A stretch of 64,000 nucleotides of DNA from Streptomyces parvus (GTDB lineage: Bacteria > Actinomycetota > Actinomycetes > Streptomycetales > Streptomycetaceae): the NCBI RefSeq assembly GCF_014648875.1, contig NZ_BMRY01000001.1:479304-543303 (forward strand), read 5' to 3'. Every line of letters starts with the position of its first letter. Position 1 is the stretch's first letter. Made by a program: the position numbers and the translations under genes. Positions 54,833-64,000 of this stretch are shown piece by piece. The notes below the pieces were generated by a model. That model saw only the letters and a list, made by a program, of their open reading frames with translations. It made no database searches and had not been told where the DNA came from.

Positions 54833-55354
54833 ATGAGCGGGACGGAGAGGTCCATGGACGAGACGGGCGGCACCTCGGAGGAGCATGCGGTCGACGAACC
54901 GCCGCGCTGGCTCGACGAGCAGGAGAAGGCGGCGTGGACGGGGCTGATCTCCCTGGTCCTGCTGCTGCCCGGAAAGCTGGAGTCGCCGCTGCGACAGGAG
55001 CACGGCATCACCCTGTTCGAGTACCTCGTGCTCAGCCATCTCTCCGAGGCCCCCGGGCGGAAACTGCGGATGGGCGAGCTCGCCTTCCTCGCCAGCGGGT
55101 CCCTCTCCCGGCTCTCCAACGTCATCAAACGGTGCGAGCAGCGCGGCTGGGTCGTCCGGACCCCCGACCCGGCCGACGGGCGTTACACCCTCGCCGAACT
55201 CACCGACGCGGGCTTCGACATCGTGGACCGGGCGGCCCCCACCCACCTGCGCACCGTGCGCGGCCTCGTCCTCGACTCCCTCAACACGGCCGACCAGAAG
55301 GCGCTCGTCCGCATCGCGGAGAAGATGCGGATCGTGCCCGACGACTTCGGCTGA
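54833..55354 (+). CDS. MarR-family regulator, divergent from RidA
   Basis: This 173-residue winged-helix protein has the core ITLFEYLVLSHLSEAPGRKLRMGELAFLASGSLSRLSNVIKRCEQRGWVVRTPDPADGRYTLAELTDAG, with the recognition helix around SGSLSRLSNVIKRCEQ. One cysteine lies in that helix (KRCEQRG) and could be redox-sensitive, which is inference. The ATG at 54833 was chosen from GGGAAG upstream. The frame to 54731 would overlap the operators. The stop is 6 bp from the convergent DUF6056 gene stop. Confidence 0.85.
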   Translation: MSGTERSMDETGGTSEEHAVDEPPRWLDEQEKAAWTGLISLVLLLPGKLESPLRQEHGITLFEYLVLSHLSEAPGRKLRMGELAFLASGSLSRLSNVIKRCEQRGWVVRTPDPADGRYTLAELTDAGFDIVDRAAPTHLRTVRGLVLDSLNTADQKALVRIAEKMRIVPDDFG

Positions 55355-55360
55355 CCGCCG

Positions 55361-56872
55361 TCACCGCCCCCTGGCCCCGTCCGTGACCCGATCGAGCCGA
55401 TAGAGGTCGGCGACGCAGCCGCCCGGCCAGTACCGCTCCCCGCCGTCGCTGAAGGGCTCCAGCATCTGGCTGATCACCAGCCGCTCGTACGGCATGACCC
55501 GTTCCCCGGCCGCCGCCCCCTCGCGCAGGCGGCGGTCCTGGGCGTCCCACTTCTCGGCCCGGGACCGCATCGCGGTGTCCAGGTCGGTCAGGGCGATCGC
55601 CGGGCCGACGCAGACCAGGACGCAGAGCGCCGCGCACACCGCCTTCGCCGGGGCGGTGCGGTGGGCGTACCGGCGGACCGCCAGGCCCAGCAGGGCGCCC
55701 GCGCCGACGAGCAGGATCACGTACAGCAGGAGGTAGTCGTTCCAGAGCCGGTTGGCGCTCCTGTCGCTCACCCGGTCGCCGAAGACGGGGTAGGCGATGA
55801 CCGTGCAGAGGTAGCCGGAGACCAGGAGTGTGACCAGTCCGGCGTAGGTGAGCAGCGGCCAGCGCGCGGGCGGGCGGGGCGTCGTCCCGTCCGCCCGTCG
55901 GCAGAGCAGTCCCAGCAGGACGCCCGCCGCGACCCCGCCCACGTACTGCCAGGTCGTCACCACGGTGACCGTGATCTCCGCGAACGCGCGCAGCGACGCG
56001 GCGAGGGAGTCGGAGGCGAGGAGGGACGTGGTCTCCGCACCGAAGCGCTCCCTGCGGTGCGTGGAGCCGGGGGAGGTGATGAGGACCAGGGCCCCGGCCG
56101 CCGTCCCGGCGATGCCCCCGGCGCACCACAGCCGGACGAACCCCCGGTCGGCGGCGGGGACGACCCGGCCCGACACGATGAGCGCGGCCAGCAGCACCAT
56201 CACCACGACGATCGCCGTCTCCTCGGACAGCGTGGCGAGGAAGGCCGCCATCAGCACCGCGACCGTGATCGCGAACGCCCGCCCCCGCCGGGTCCGGGCG
56301 AGCAGGAGCGGAATCAGCGCGGCGCACGCCAGTACCGGCGGCAGCGTGTGCGAGACGGACGCGGCGGGCCAGTAGAACGTCTTGTACGTGTTCGGCGTGA
56401 CGAACAGGAACAGCGCGGTGGTCATCGCCGCGAGCAGGAGCGGCGTTCCGCGCGGGGTGCGCAGGGCGGCCCGGCGCAGCGCCAGGACGGCCACCGCCCA
56501 CAGGACCGCGAGCACCAGGACCCCGCTGACCAGGGGGTACCACTGGTGTCCCGCGACCTGGAACTTCGCGTACGCGCCGACCAGGAGCGCGTTCGCGACC
56601 CGCCCGTTGTCGTCGAGGTAGAACTGCCCGACGAGACCGCTGATGCCGTCGTCCCGTACGCGCGGCAGGAAGCACCAGTCGTCGGCGCCGGGCCTCACCC
56701 ACCGCCCGAACCAGGACGCGGCGGCGAGCAGGGCGAGCGGCGGCAGCGCGAGCGCGGTCACCCAGAGCGCCGTCCAGGGGCGGTCCGCCGGGCGCCCGGC
56801 CGGGTCCGCCGCCTCCTCCTCGCCCCGCCGCACTCCCTCCGGGGCGGCGGTCACGGGAACGTCGTCGGACAT
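55361..56872 (-). CDS. DUF6056-type polytopic membrane protein
   Basis: This 503-residue protein has about eleven to twelve hydrophobic helices. It resembles the DUF6056 family: PGADDWCFLPRVRDDG early, FVTPNTYKTFYWPAASVSHTLPPVLACAALIPLLLAR in the middle, EETAIVVVMVLLAALIV, and a soluble end (DLDTAMRSRAEKWDAQDRRLREGAAAGERVMPY). Such proteins look like membrane glycosyltransferases or polymer exporters of the GT-C type, with an early acidic pair. It lies 8 bp after the GT2-GtrA gene, so the pair probably form one envelope glycan module. Confidence 0.75.
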   Translation of the reverse strand: MSDDVPVTAAPEGVRRGEEEAADPAGRPADRPWTALWVTALALPPLALLAAASWFGRWVRPGADDWCFLPRVRDDGISGLVGQFYLDDNGRVANALLVGAYAKFQVAGHQWYPLVSGVLVLAVLWAVAVLALRRAALRTPRGTPLLLAAMTTALFLFVTPNTYKTFYWPAASVSHTLPPVLACAALIPLLLARTRRGRAFAITVAVLMAAFLATLSEETAIVVVMVLLAALIVSGRVVPAADRGFVRLWCAGGIAGTAAGALVLITSPGSTHRRERFGAETTSLLASDSLAASLRAFAEITVTVVTTWQYVGGVAAGVLLGLLCRRADGTTPRPPARWPLLTYAGLVTLLVSGYLCTVIAYPVFGDRVSDRSANRLWNDYLLLYVILLVGAGALLGLAVRRYAHRTAPAKAVCAALCVLVCVGPAIALTDLDTAMRSRAEKWDAQDRRLREGAAAGERVMPYERLVISQMLEPFSDGGERYWPGGCVADLYRLDRVTDGARGR

Positions 56873-56880
56873 CGCGGACG

Positions 56881-58512
56881 TCACCCCTTCTGGGACGAGC
56901 GGGTGGGCAGCGGTCCGGGCGCCGCACGGCCGGGCAGCGGTCCGGCCTGCGGCTCGGCCGTGGCGGCCCTGGCCTGGCCCGAGGTGATCGCCCATCGCGC
57001 CAGCAGGAACGAGACGGGCGTGACGATCACGCCGGCCGCCAGCGCCGCGAGGTTCTTGTCCATCCCGAGGCCGCTGACCGCCCCGTAGAGGAGTGCGCCG
57101 GACGCCACCAGGTTGACCAGGCTGGAGAGGGGATAGCGGACGAACGCGTGCCAGGTCGGCCGCGTCCGGCAGGTGACGTAGGAGTTGAGGAGAAACGAGC
57201 ACACGATGCTGACCACGTAGCCGATGACGTGGGCGGTCAGGTAGGGGATCCAGCGGTTGAGGGAGGCGTAGACGCCGAGGTAGACGGCGGTGTTCACGCA
57301 GCCGATGAGGACGAAGCTGCCGAACTGGCGGACGGTACGGGACCGGCTCGGGGCGCCGGTCGCCCGGGCCTGGGCGGACCCCGGGGAGGCGGCGGGGCCG
57401 GTGGCCGGGGTCTCGGTCCCCTCTCCGCCACCGGTGAGCGCGGCATCTGCGGTGACCGCCCGGTTCCCGGTCAGCGCGGCGTCTCCGGTGGGCGGCCGGT
57501 TCCCGGTGAGCGCGGCATCTCCGGTGAGCGCCCGGTTCCCGGTCAGCCGCGGGCGCGGCCGGCCGTCCGGCAGCGCCGCCCGGCAGGTCGCGTCGGTCTC
57601 CCGTACGACGTACGGCGGGCGGTGCTTCGCCTCGTGGTAGATGCGGCCCACGTACTCCCCGATCACCCCGAGCGTCACCAGCTGGATGCCGCTGAGGGCG
57701 ACGACGGCGATGAGCAGGGTGGCGAAACCGGGGGTGTCCACGCCGTGCAGGACGACGCGCACGACGGTCCACAGGGCGTAGGCCAGCGCCGAGACGAAGA
57801 CCCAGAAGCCGGTGTAGATCGCGAGGCGCAGCGGCCGGTTGTTGAAGGAGAGCAGTCCGTCGATGCCGTAGTTCAGCAGCCGCCTGCTTCCCCACTTCGA
57901 CCGGCCGGCCACCCGTTCGCTGTTGCGGTAGCGGAAGGTGACGGTGTCGAAGCCGATCCAGGAGAAGATCCCCTTGGAGAAGCGGTTGCTCTCGGGGAGG
58001 GAGAGCACGCTCTCCACCGCCCGCCGCGACAGCAGCCGGAAGTCGCCCGAGCCGTCGATCAGCTCCACGTCCATGCAGCGGCGCACCAGCGCGTAGTAGG
58101 TGTGGCTGAGGGTGCTGCGGATCATGCCCTCGCCCGTGCGGTCGCGGCGCGGGATGACCTGGTCGTAGCCGTGCCGGTGCAGTTCCAGCATGCGGGGGAT
58201 CAGCTCGGGCGGGTGCTGGAGGTCGGCGTCCATGATCACCACGGCCGCCCCGCGCGACATGCGGAGACCCGCGAGCATGGCGGCCTCCTTGCCGAAGTTG
58301 CGGCTGAAGGCGGTGTAGTGGACGCGCGGGTCACGGGCGGCGATGGCGTTCAGCAGCGAGCGGGTGCGGTCCCGGCTGCCGTCGTCGACGTAACAGATCT
58401 CGAAGCTGTCCCCGAGGGGGTCCAGGACGCCGAGCAGGGCGGCGTGGAAGGACTCGATGACCTCGGCCTCGTCGAAACACGGCACGACGACCGACAGCTG
58501 AAGGCCAGTCAC
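56881..58512 (-). CDS. GT2 glycosyltransferase fused to GtrA-like membrane domain
   Basis: This 543-residue fusion begins at GTG 58512 behind GGAGGTG. The GT2 part (1-310) is of the dolichol/undecaprenyl-phosphate hexose synthase type (GtrB-like). It has [33 protein letters not shown] (Asp95/97) and [18 protein letters not shown], with two membrane helices near 240-305. A repetitive linker (about 321-360) leads to a GtrA-like domain of four helices (about 394-505, [25 protein letters not shown] and on). It would make a lipid-linked sugar and flip it outward. Separate GtrA and GtrB genes are more usual than this fusion. Confidence 0.85.
   Translation of the reverse strand: MTGLQLSVVVPCFDEAEVIESFHAALLGVLDPLGDSFEICYVDDGSRDRTRSLLNAIAARDPRVHYTAFSRNFGKEAAMLAGLRMSRGAAVVIMDADLQHPPELIPRMLELHRHGYDQVIPRRDRTGEGMIRSTLSHTYYALVRRCMDVELIDGSGDFRLLSRRAVESVLSLPESNRFSKGIFSWIGFDTVTFRYRNSERVAGRSKWGSRRLLNYGIDGLLSFNNRPLRLAIYTGFWVFVSALAYALWTVVRVVLHGVDTPGFATLLIAVVALSGIQLVTLGVIGEYVGRIYHEAKHRPPYVVRETDATCRAALPDGRPRPRLTGNRALTGDAALTGNRPPTGDAALTGNRAVTADAALTGGGEGTETPATGPAASPGSAQARATGAPSRSRTVRQFGSFVLIGCVNTAVYLGVYASLNRWIPYLTAHVIGYVVSIVCSFLLNSYVTCRTRPTWHAFVRYPLSSLVNLVASGALLYGAVSGLGMDKNLAALAAGVIVTPVSFLLARWAITSGQARAATAEPQAGPLPGRAAPGPLPTRSSQKG
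57431..57548. repeat. 36-bp repeat inside GT2-GtrA gene (12-residue protein repeat)
   Basis: The element CGGTTCCCGG recurs at 57461, 57497 and 57533, a 36-bp period. It encodes repeats of the [12 protein letters not shown] type, in frame in the linker between the two enzyme domains. Confidence 0.8.
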
Positions 58513-58704
58513 TCGCCACCTCCGGACTTCGGGCCTCTCGTGGGGCCGGGCCTCCCGTGGGGCCGGGGCCCGGGTCGCGCCACGTCCGCCCCATCTGACG
58601 ACGGACGGCGGCCCTTCGTCTCTCCGCACACGCGCGGGCGGACCGCTTTCCCGCGCCCTTTCATGCGAACAGCGGAGGCGGACCCGGTCCAACGCTCCGG
58701 CGGA

Positions 58705-58800
58705 CGGCGGGCCCGGTTCGCCGGATCGCGGCGGGCCCGGTTCGCCGCATCGCGGCGGGCCCGGTTCGCCGGATCGCGGCGGATCGGGTTCACCGGATCG
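58705..58800. repeat. 24-bp tandem repeat, four copies
   Basis: Units starting CGGCGGGCCCGGTTCGCCGG occupy 58705-58728, 58729-58752, 58753-58776 and a diverged 58777-58800. The array lies in the 329-bp divergent promoter interval between the glycosyltransferase and TPM-protein genes, ending 41 bp before the TPM start. No gene is seen in this interval. Confidence 0.92.
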
Positions 58801-58841
58801 CCGGGTCGCGGGGGTGGAAAACCACACATAGCCTCGCGAAG

Positions 58842-61019
58842 GTGACGTCTCCTCGACTGCCACGGACCACCGCCCGACTCGCCGCGCTCTCCGCCGCGCC
58901 CCTCGCCGCGCTGGCCTCCGCGCTGGCCTCCGCGCTGCTCGCCGTGGGCTGGCTGGTGCTCCCCGCCGCCGTGCCCGCGCACGCCGACGACCCCGTCGAG
59001 CTGTCCCGGGACGGGCAGATCACCGACCGGGTCGGCGCCCTGGGCGACCGGGCGGGCCAGGTCGAGGACGCCCTCGACCGGCTGTACGACGAGCAGCGCA
59101 TCCAGCTCTTCGTGGTGTACGTACGCGCTTTCTCCGGCCGGTCCGGACAGACCTGGAGCGACGAGACCGCCGACCGCAACGGGCTGGGCCAGGACGACGT
59201 GCTGCTCTCCGTCGCCACCCACGACCGGCAGTACGCGTACTCCGTCGACGTGGACTCCCGGCTCACCGACGCGGACCTGCGGGAGGTGGCGGGTACCGCG
59301 ATCGAGCCCGCGCTGCGGGAGAACGACTGGGCGGGGGCGGCGATCGGCGCGGCCGACGGCTACGCCTCCGTCCTGGCCGGACGTCCCGTGACCGCCCCCG
59401 CCATCACCCCGGGCCCCGCCGACCCCGGAACGGGCGATTCCGGCTCCACCGGCGCCCGCGACTTCATCCTTCCGGTGGCCGTCGTCGCGGGCGTGGGCGC
59501 GGTCGGCGTCTACGCGTACGCCCGGCGCAAACGGCGCACGACGACCCGCACCACCCCGGCGGCCACCGGCTGGGGCCGGGGCGCGGGGGCAGGGGGTGCG
59601 CCGGAGCCGCCGACGCCGCTGCCGGAGCTGGACGCGCAGGCGAAGCAGGTGCTGGTGGACACCGATGACGCCGTACGCACCAGCGAGGAGGAACTCGGAT
59701 TCGCCACCGCCCAGTTCGGCGAGGAGGCGGCGAAGCCGTTCACGGCGGCGGTCGCGCGGGCGAAGGGCGAGCTGACGCAGTCGTTCCGGTTGCGCCAGCA
59801 GCTCGACGACGCCTTCCCCGAGGACGACGCGACCCGCCGCCGGATGCTGGACGAGATCCTGCGGCGGTGCGCCACCGCGAACGAGGGGCTCGACACGGTC
59901 TCCGAGGACTTCGACCGGCTGCGCGCCCTGGAACGTACCGCTCCACAGGCCCTGGCCACCGTGGACGCCACCCACCGCGACCTCGCCGGGCGGGTCGCGG
60001 CGGCCGAGGCGGGCGTCGCCGGGCTGCGCGAGCGGTACGGGGAGGGCGCCGCCGCACCCGTGGCGGCCGACGTCGAGGAAGCCGAGGACCGGCTCGTCTT
60101 CGCGGGCTCGGCCGTGGGCGAGGCCCGAACGGCGGTCGAGGCCGGCGAGAACTCCCGGGCCGCCGTGTACATCCGGGCCGCCGAGGGCGCGGTGGGCCAG
60201 GCCGGCACGCTGCTGGAATCGGTGGACCGGCGGGCGGCGGAACTGGGCGAGGCCGCGCGGAAGCTGCCCGCCGCGCTGACCGAGACGGAGACCGACCTCG
60301 CGGACGCGGGCGGGCTGCTCGAAGGGACCGCAGAGGGCGCGTCGACCGCCGATCTGCGCGGCCGGATCGCCCGCGCCGAGGCCGTACTCGCCGATGTGCG
60401 GGGCGCGATGGCGGCGGGGCCGTACGACCCGGTCGACGCGCTGCGCCGGGTGGAGGAGGCGGACGCGGCCCTGGACGAGGCGCTGGCCGGGGCCCGGGAC
60501 CAGGAGCGTGGCGAGGCGAAGGCCCGGTCCCTCCTCGATCAGGCGATGCTCACCGCCCGGTCCGCGATCGGGGCGGCGGCCGACCACATCACGACCAACC
60601 GGGGCGCGGTCGGCAGCCAGGCCCGTACCCGGCTGGCCGAGGCGCAGCGGCGGTGGGAGCGGGCCCGGGAGCTGTCGGCCACGGACGCGCGGGGGGCGCT
60701 GGCCGAGGCACAGCAGGCGGACTCGCTGGCCGGGCAGGCGCTGGCCCTGGCCGAACAGGACGTACGCGGCTTCCGCTCCCCGCGGGGCCCCGGCGGCATG
60801 GGCGGGATGGGCGGCGGGGGCGGCGGCATGGGCGGGGCGGTGCTCGGCGGCATCATCCTCGGCGGGCTCTTCGGGGGCGGCGGCCGGGGCGGTGGCATGG
60901 GCGGCGGCCTCGGCGGAGGGTTCGGCGGCGGCGGCCGGTCCGGTGGCTTCGGGGGCGGGCCGGGCAGCTTCGGCGGCGGCGGAACCCGGGGGCGCCGGGG
61001 CGGTGGCGGCCGCTTCTGA
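58842..61019 (+). CDS. TPM-domain membrane protein
   Basis: This 725-residue exported protein has a signal peptide (about 1-50, ending VPAHADDP), then a TPM domain (about 55-185, [73 protein letters not shown], the domain core). A transmembrane helix near 207-226 ([22 protein letters not shown]) follows. The cytoplasmic part is a long Ala/Glu-rich coiled-coil region (about 260-640) and a Gly-rich tail (GGMGGG repeats). TPM domains are phosphatase-like or structural. In plants one member is linked to photosystem assembly. It precedes pspA by 58 bp in an apparent two-gene unit. The start is GTG with a weak ribosome binding site. Confidence 0.85.
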   Translation: MTSPRLPRTTARLAALSAAPLAALASALASALLAVGWLVLPAAVPAHADDPVELSRDGQITDRVGALGDRAGQVEDALDRLYDEQRIQLFVVYVRAFSGRSGQTWSDETADRNGLGQDDVLLSVATHDRQYAYSVDVDSRLTDADLREVAGTAIEPALRENDWAGAAIGAADGYASVLAGRPVTAPAITPGPADPGTGDSGSTGARDFILPVAVVAGVGAVGVYAYARRKRRTTTRTTPAATGWGRGAGAGGAPEPPTPLPELDAQAKQVLVDTDDAVRTSEEELGFATAQFGEEAAKPFTAAVARAKGELTQSFRLRQQLDDAFPEDDATRRRMLDEILRRCATANEGLDTVSEDFDRLRALERTAPQALATVDATHRDLAGRVAAAEAGVAGLRERYGEGAAAPVAADVEEAEDRLVFAGSAVGEARTAVEAGENSRAAVYIRAAEGAVGQAGTLLESVDRRAAELGEAARKLPAALTETETDLADAGGLLEGTAEGASTADLRGRIARAEAVLADVRGAMAAGPYDPVDALRRVEEADAALDEALAGARDQERGEAKARSLLDQAMLTARSAIGAAADHITTNRGAVGSQARTRLAEAQRRWERARELSATDARGALAEAQQADSLAGQALALAEQDVRGFRSPRGPGGMGGMGGGGGGMGGAVLGGIILGGLFGGGGRGGGMGGGLGGGFGGGGRSGGFGGGPGSFGGGGTRGRRGGGGRF

Positions 61020-61077
61020 AACGACCGGCAGAGCAGGACCACAGCGTGAACCGTCTCGACTTCCAAGGAGCCGTTCC

Positions 61078-61791
61078 ATGACCAAGCAGACCATCCTCGG
61101 CCGCGTCACCCAGCTCGCGAAGGCCAACATCAACGCCCTCCTCGATCAGGCCGAGGACCCGCAGAAGATGCTGGACCAGCTGATCCGGGACTACACGAAC
61201 AACATCGCGGAGGCCGAGCAGGCCGTCGCGGCCACCATCGGCAACCTCCGGCTGATGGAGCAGGACCACCAGGAGGACGTGGAGGCGGCGGCCGAGTGGG
61301 GCGGCAAGGCGCTGGCGGCCAGCCGGAAGGCCGACGAGCTGCGCGGGGCCGGGTCGGTGGCGGAGGCCGACAAGTTCGACAACCTGGCGAAGGTGGCGCT
61401 GGGCCGTCAGCTCCAGTCCGAGCAGGAGGCGAAGACGGCGGAGCCCACGATCGCCTCGCAGACGGAGGTCGTGGACAAGCTGAAGACGGGGCTCGACCAG
61501 ATGAAGGCCAAGCTCTCCGAACTCAAGGCCAAGCGCGACGAGCTGGTGGCGCGTGCGAAGTCCGCGCAGGCGCAGAACCGGATGATGGACGCGGTGAAGA
61601 ACATCGACGTCCTCGACCCGACGAGCGAGCTGAGCCGCTTCGAGGACAAGGTCCGGCGCGAGGAGGCGAAGGCCCTGGGCAAGCAGGAGCTGGCCGCCTC
61701 CTCGCTGGACGCCCAGTTCGAGCAGCTGGACGGCCTGGGTGACAGCGCGGAGATCGAGGCGCGGCTGGCGGCCCTGAAGACGGGCGCGTAG
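61078..61791 (+). CDS. pspA: PspA/IM30-family membrane stress protein
   Basis: This 237-residue coiled-coil protein starts TKQTILGRVTQLAKANINALLDQAEDPQKMLDQLIRDY, the conserved PspA/Vipp1 start. It continues as long helices to about 222 (PTSELSRFEDKVRREEAKALGKQELA) and ends in LAALKTGA. PspA-family proteins bind and protect the inner membrane under stress and form ESCRT-III-like assemblies. AAGGAG precedes the ATG. The neighbouring TPM-protein is likely a functional partner, as both act at the cell membrane. Confidence 0.9.
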   Translation: MTKQTILGRVTQLAKANINALLDQAEDPQKMLDQLIRDYTNNIAEAEQAVAATIGNLRLMEQDHQEDVEAAAEWGGKALAASRKADELRGAGSVAEADKFDNLAKVALGRQLQSEQEAKTAEPTIASQTEVVDKLKTGLDQMKAKLSELKAKRDELVARAKSAQAQNRMMDAVKNIDVLDPTSELSRFEDKVRREEAKALGKQELAASSLDAQFEQLDGLGDSAEIEARLAALKTGA

Positions 61792-61812
61792 CCGCTCGCG
61801 AACCGGGCCGGG

Positions 61813-64000
61813 TCAGTACATGCTCAGCAGCTGCTCCACGGAGAGTTCGGCGGCCGGTTCCCCGTCCGGCAGGGCCAGTTCGAACCAGACGGTCTTGCCG
61901 CGCGGGGTCCGGCGCGAGCCCCAGGCGGCGCTGAGCAGGCCGACGAGCTGGAGCCCGCGGCCGCCCTCGTCGGTGTCGCGGGCGCGGCGGCGGCGCGGCT
62001 GGACGAGGCCGGCGTCCCAGACCTCGCAGACCAGGGTGCGGTCGCGCAGCAGCCGGAGCCGGATCTCTCCCTCGCCGTAGCGCAGGGCGTTGGTGACCAG
62101 CTCGCTGACGAGGAGTTCGGTGGTGTCGACCAGGTCGTCGAGGTCCCAGGCGAGCAGTTGGGTGCGGGCCAGCTCGCGGGCGCGGCCCACCGAGCGGGGT
62201 TCGCGGGGCAGCGTCCAGTCCCCCACCGCCTCCGCGGGCAGTCCCTGGATACGGGCCATCAGGAGGGCGATGTCGTCCTCGCCGTGCCGGGTGTCGAGGG
62301 TGGAGAGGACGAAGTCGCAGGCGTCCTCCAGCTCCATCTGCGGACCGGTGAGCACGGACCGCAGCGCCGCGAGGCCCTCGTCCAGCGGCTGGTCCCGGGA
62401 TTCGACCAGGCCGTCGGTGTAGAGGGTGAGCAGGGCGTTCTCGGCGAGCTCGACCTCGACCTCCTCGAAGGGCTCGCCGCCGACGCCCAGCGGCATCCCC
62501 GGGGGTACGTCGATGAGCCGGGCGGGCCGGCCGGGCTCGACGACGGCCGGGGGCATGTGCCCGGCGTTGGCGAACGTACATCGGCGGGTGACCGGGTCGT
62601 AGACGGCGTACACGCAGGTCGCGAGATACACCTCGGAGAGGTCCGCCTCGCGGGACTTCTGCGCGGCGCGGGAGGGCCACTGGGCTCCGCCGCTGCCGCC
62701 GAGCCCCTCGCTGCGCTCGCCGCCGCCCGGGGAGCCGAGGCCGCGGGCGACCTCGTCGAGGGCGGAGAGCACTTCGGCGGGTTCCAGGTCGAGGAGGGCC
62801 AGGGTCCGTACGGCGGTGCGCAGTTCGCCCATGGCGACGGCGGCGCGCAGGCCGCGCCCCATGACGTCGCCGACGACGAGGGCGGTGCGGTGGCCGGGCA
62901 GCTCGATCACGTCGAACCAGTCGCCGCCGACCTCGGTGGCGGTGTTGCCGGGCAGATAGCGGCAGGCGATGTCGAGTCCGGCGGCCTCGGGGTCGCCGGG
63001 GGGCAGCAGGCTGCGCTGGAGGATCAGGGCGCGTTCGTGTTCGCGGCGGTAGAGGCGGCCGTTGTCGATGCAGACGGCGGCGCGGGCGGCCAGTTCGGTG
63101 GCGAGCGCCCGGTCGCGCTCCCCGAACGGCTCGCTGCCCTTGGTCCGGGAGAACTGGACGAGGCCGACGACGGTGTCGTGGGCGACCATCGGCACGGCGA
63201 GGGTCGACTGGACGAAGCCCATCTCGTCGCCGGGGACGTCCTCGACCCGGCCGGAGCGCAGCGCGACGGCGCAGGGCGAGCCGAACGGGAATCGGTGGAC
63301 GGAGCCGAGCGCGGGCGGCACGTCGTCCGGGCCCGGGGACCCGCTGCCCGCCACGGCGGTGGGCAGGGCGTCGGCGACCGCGCTGGCGTGGGCCACCCGG
63401 CGCAGCTCCGCCGAGCCTCCGGCGGACTCGCGGTGCGCGGGCGCCCAACTGCCGGGCGCGGCCTCCTCGCCGGTGAGCAGGCCCTGGTAGAGGTCGACGG
63501 CGGCCAGGTCGCAGAAGCCGGGCACGGCCACGTCGAGGAGCTCGCGGGCGGTGGTCTCCAGGTCCAGGGAATTGCCGATGCGGGCGCTGGCCTCGTTGAG
63601 GAGGGCGAGGTTGCGGCGGGCGCTGGCGGCCTCGCGGGCGGCGATGTGCCGACGGGTGACGTCGGTGGCGAGCCCGGCGATACCTACGGGACGGCCGGCC
63701 CCGCTGTGCACCCGGTAGAGGTTCATGGACCAGTGGCGGCGCTCGGTGGTGCCGGGGGCGGTGCCGACGAGCTGGAGGTCGGTGACCGACTCCCCGGTCT
63801 CCAGGACCCGCTTCAGGGTGGCGGACAGCCGGTCGGCCTCCGCCTGCGGGAGATAGTCGTCGACCGTGCGGCCCCGGTGGTCATCGGCCGCGCCGCCGAA
63901 GACCGTGGCGAAGCGCTGGTTGGCCCGGACGACCGCGAAGTCGGTGCCGAACAGCACGAAGCCGAAGGGAGATTGGCCGAATATGGCTTGTGACGCGGCG
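61813..64000 (-). CDS. PAS-GAF-SpoIIE phosphatase with HATPase domain, partial
   Basis: The frame stays open to the right edge, so the N-terminus is missing. At least 728 residues are visible. A PAS domain (AIFGQSPFGFVLFGTDFAVVRANQRFATVFGG, crossing any GTG start at 63957) is followed by a GAF domain (about LLNEASARIGNSLDLETTARELL to VCIDNGRLYRREHERALILQRSLLP). A SpoIIE/PPM phosphatase with VGGDWFDVI, VGDVMGRGL and LTLYTDGLVE comes next, then a GHKL ATPase domain with TELLVSELVTNALRYGEG and GRGLQLVGLLS. This multi-sensor architecture is common in Streptomyces sigma-factor partner switching: the kinase end acts on anti-anti-sigma factors and the phosphatase reverses it. Confidence 0.88.
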   Translation of the reverse strand, partial: AASQAIFGQSPFGFVLFGTDFAVVRANQRFATVFGGAADDHRGRTVDDYLPQAEADRLSATLKRVLETGESVTDLQLVGTAPGTTERRHWSMNLYRVHSGAGRPVGIAGLATDVTRRHIAAREAASARRNLALLNEASARIGNSLDLETTARELLDVAVPGFCDLAAVDLYQGLLTGEEAAPGSWAPAHRESAGGSAELRRVAHASAVADALPTAVAGSGSPGPDDVPPALGSVHRFPFGSPCAVALRSGRVEDVPGDEMGFVQSTLAVPMVAHDTVVGLVQFSRTKGSEPFGERDRALATELAARAAVCIDNGRLYRREHERALILQRSLLPPGDPEAAGLDIACRYLPGNTATEVGGDWFDVIELPGHRTALVVGDVMGRGLRAAVAMGELRTAVRTLALLDLEPAEVLSALDEVARGLGSPGGGERSEGLGGSGGAQWPSRAAQKSREADLSEVYLATCVYAVYDPVTRRCTFANAGHMPPAVVEPGRPARLIDVPPGMPLGVGGEPFEEVEVELAENALLTLYTDGLVESRDQPLDEGLAALRSVLTGPQMELEDACDFVLSTLDTRHGEDDIALLMARIQGLPAEAVGDWTLPREPRSVGRARELARTQLLAWDLDDLVDTTELLVSELVTNALRYGEGEIRLRLLRDRTLVCEVWDAGLVQPRRRRARDTDEGGRGLQLVGLLSAAWGSRRTPRGKTVWFELALPDGEPAAELSVEQLLSMY

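Noticed and set aside
58705..58800. CRISPR array
   Set aside because: The 24-bp units are directly contiguous with no spacers and there are no cas genes.
58509..61133. 874-residue minus-strand ORF across the TPM-protein gene
   Set aside because: It includes the 24-bp repeat array and antisense of TPM and pspA start. No plausible ribosome binding site or domain was found.
62158..63993. 611-residue plus-strand ORF opposite the last phosphatase
   Set aside because: Antisense shadow. The minus frame shows PAS, GAF, SpoIIE and ATPase motifs.

Overview
The window is chromosomal DNA of a Streptomyces or a very close relative. The whole 64 kb is very GC-rich, with third-codon-position G/C that leaves long spurious ORFs on the opposite strands. 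It carries mycothiol biosynthesis (mshB), tandem oligopeptide ABC operons beside typA, an XRE/DUF397 regulatory pair, several SpoIIE-type phosphatases and GTG/TTG starts, all typical of Streptomyces. From memory, the opp-opp-typA to mshB layout resembles the bldK region of S. coelicolor. No tRNA, rRNA, CRISPR array, IS element or phage module was seen.

Layout. 1-10 kb: end of a DUF4265 gene, a secreted GH55 beta-1,3-glucanase behind a palindromic operator, a Gly/Pro-rich membrane-anchored peptidoglycan-binding-type protein, mshB with a coupled membrane gene, a small membrane protein, an S9 peptidase and a membrane protein. 10-27 kb: two paralogous five-gene oligopeptide transporter operons, both with a hairpin between the binding-protein gene and the permeases, then typA and a third, unusually large peptide-binding lipoprotein. 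27-38 kb: a LacI-family regulator, a GAF-SpoIIE phosphatase, a divergent acetylxylan-esterase-like hydrolase, and a sugar-uptake operon (binding protein, two permeases, GH1 beta-glucosidase) followed by a Tat-secreted glycoamylase/GH144-like enzyme. 38-48 kb: a frameshifted HTH-DUF2690 gene, a small secreted protein, DoxX, a WhiJ-like locus (XRE-DUF5753 plus DUF397) divergent from four small genes of which the last is a truncated copy, an SDR, an F420-type oxidoreductase, a membrane SpoIIE phosphatase, MarR and a zinc DD-carboxypeptidase. 47-64 kb: two tandem Ser/Thr kinases with PQQ-like sensor domains, thioesterase, RidA divergent from MarR, a DUF6056 and glycosyltransferase-GtrA pair, a TPM-domain protein with PspA, and a PAS-GAF-SpoIIE-ATPase phosphatase that runs off the window.

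How the genes may work together. The most coherent system is the sugar locus. The LacI gene and the transporter promoter carry near-identical pseudo-palindromes (TGAATGCGCTTTCA and TGTATGCGCTTACA), so the regulator probably controls uptake of a beta-linked oligosaccharide. A secreted glycoamylase-type enzyme would make the oligosaccharide and the cytoplasmic GH1 enzyme would cleave it. A beta-1,2-glucan (sophoro-oligosaccharide) substrate is a testable hypothesis, not a demonstrated fact.
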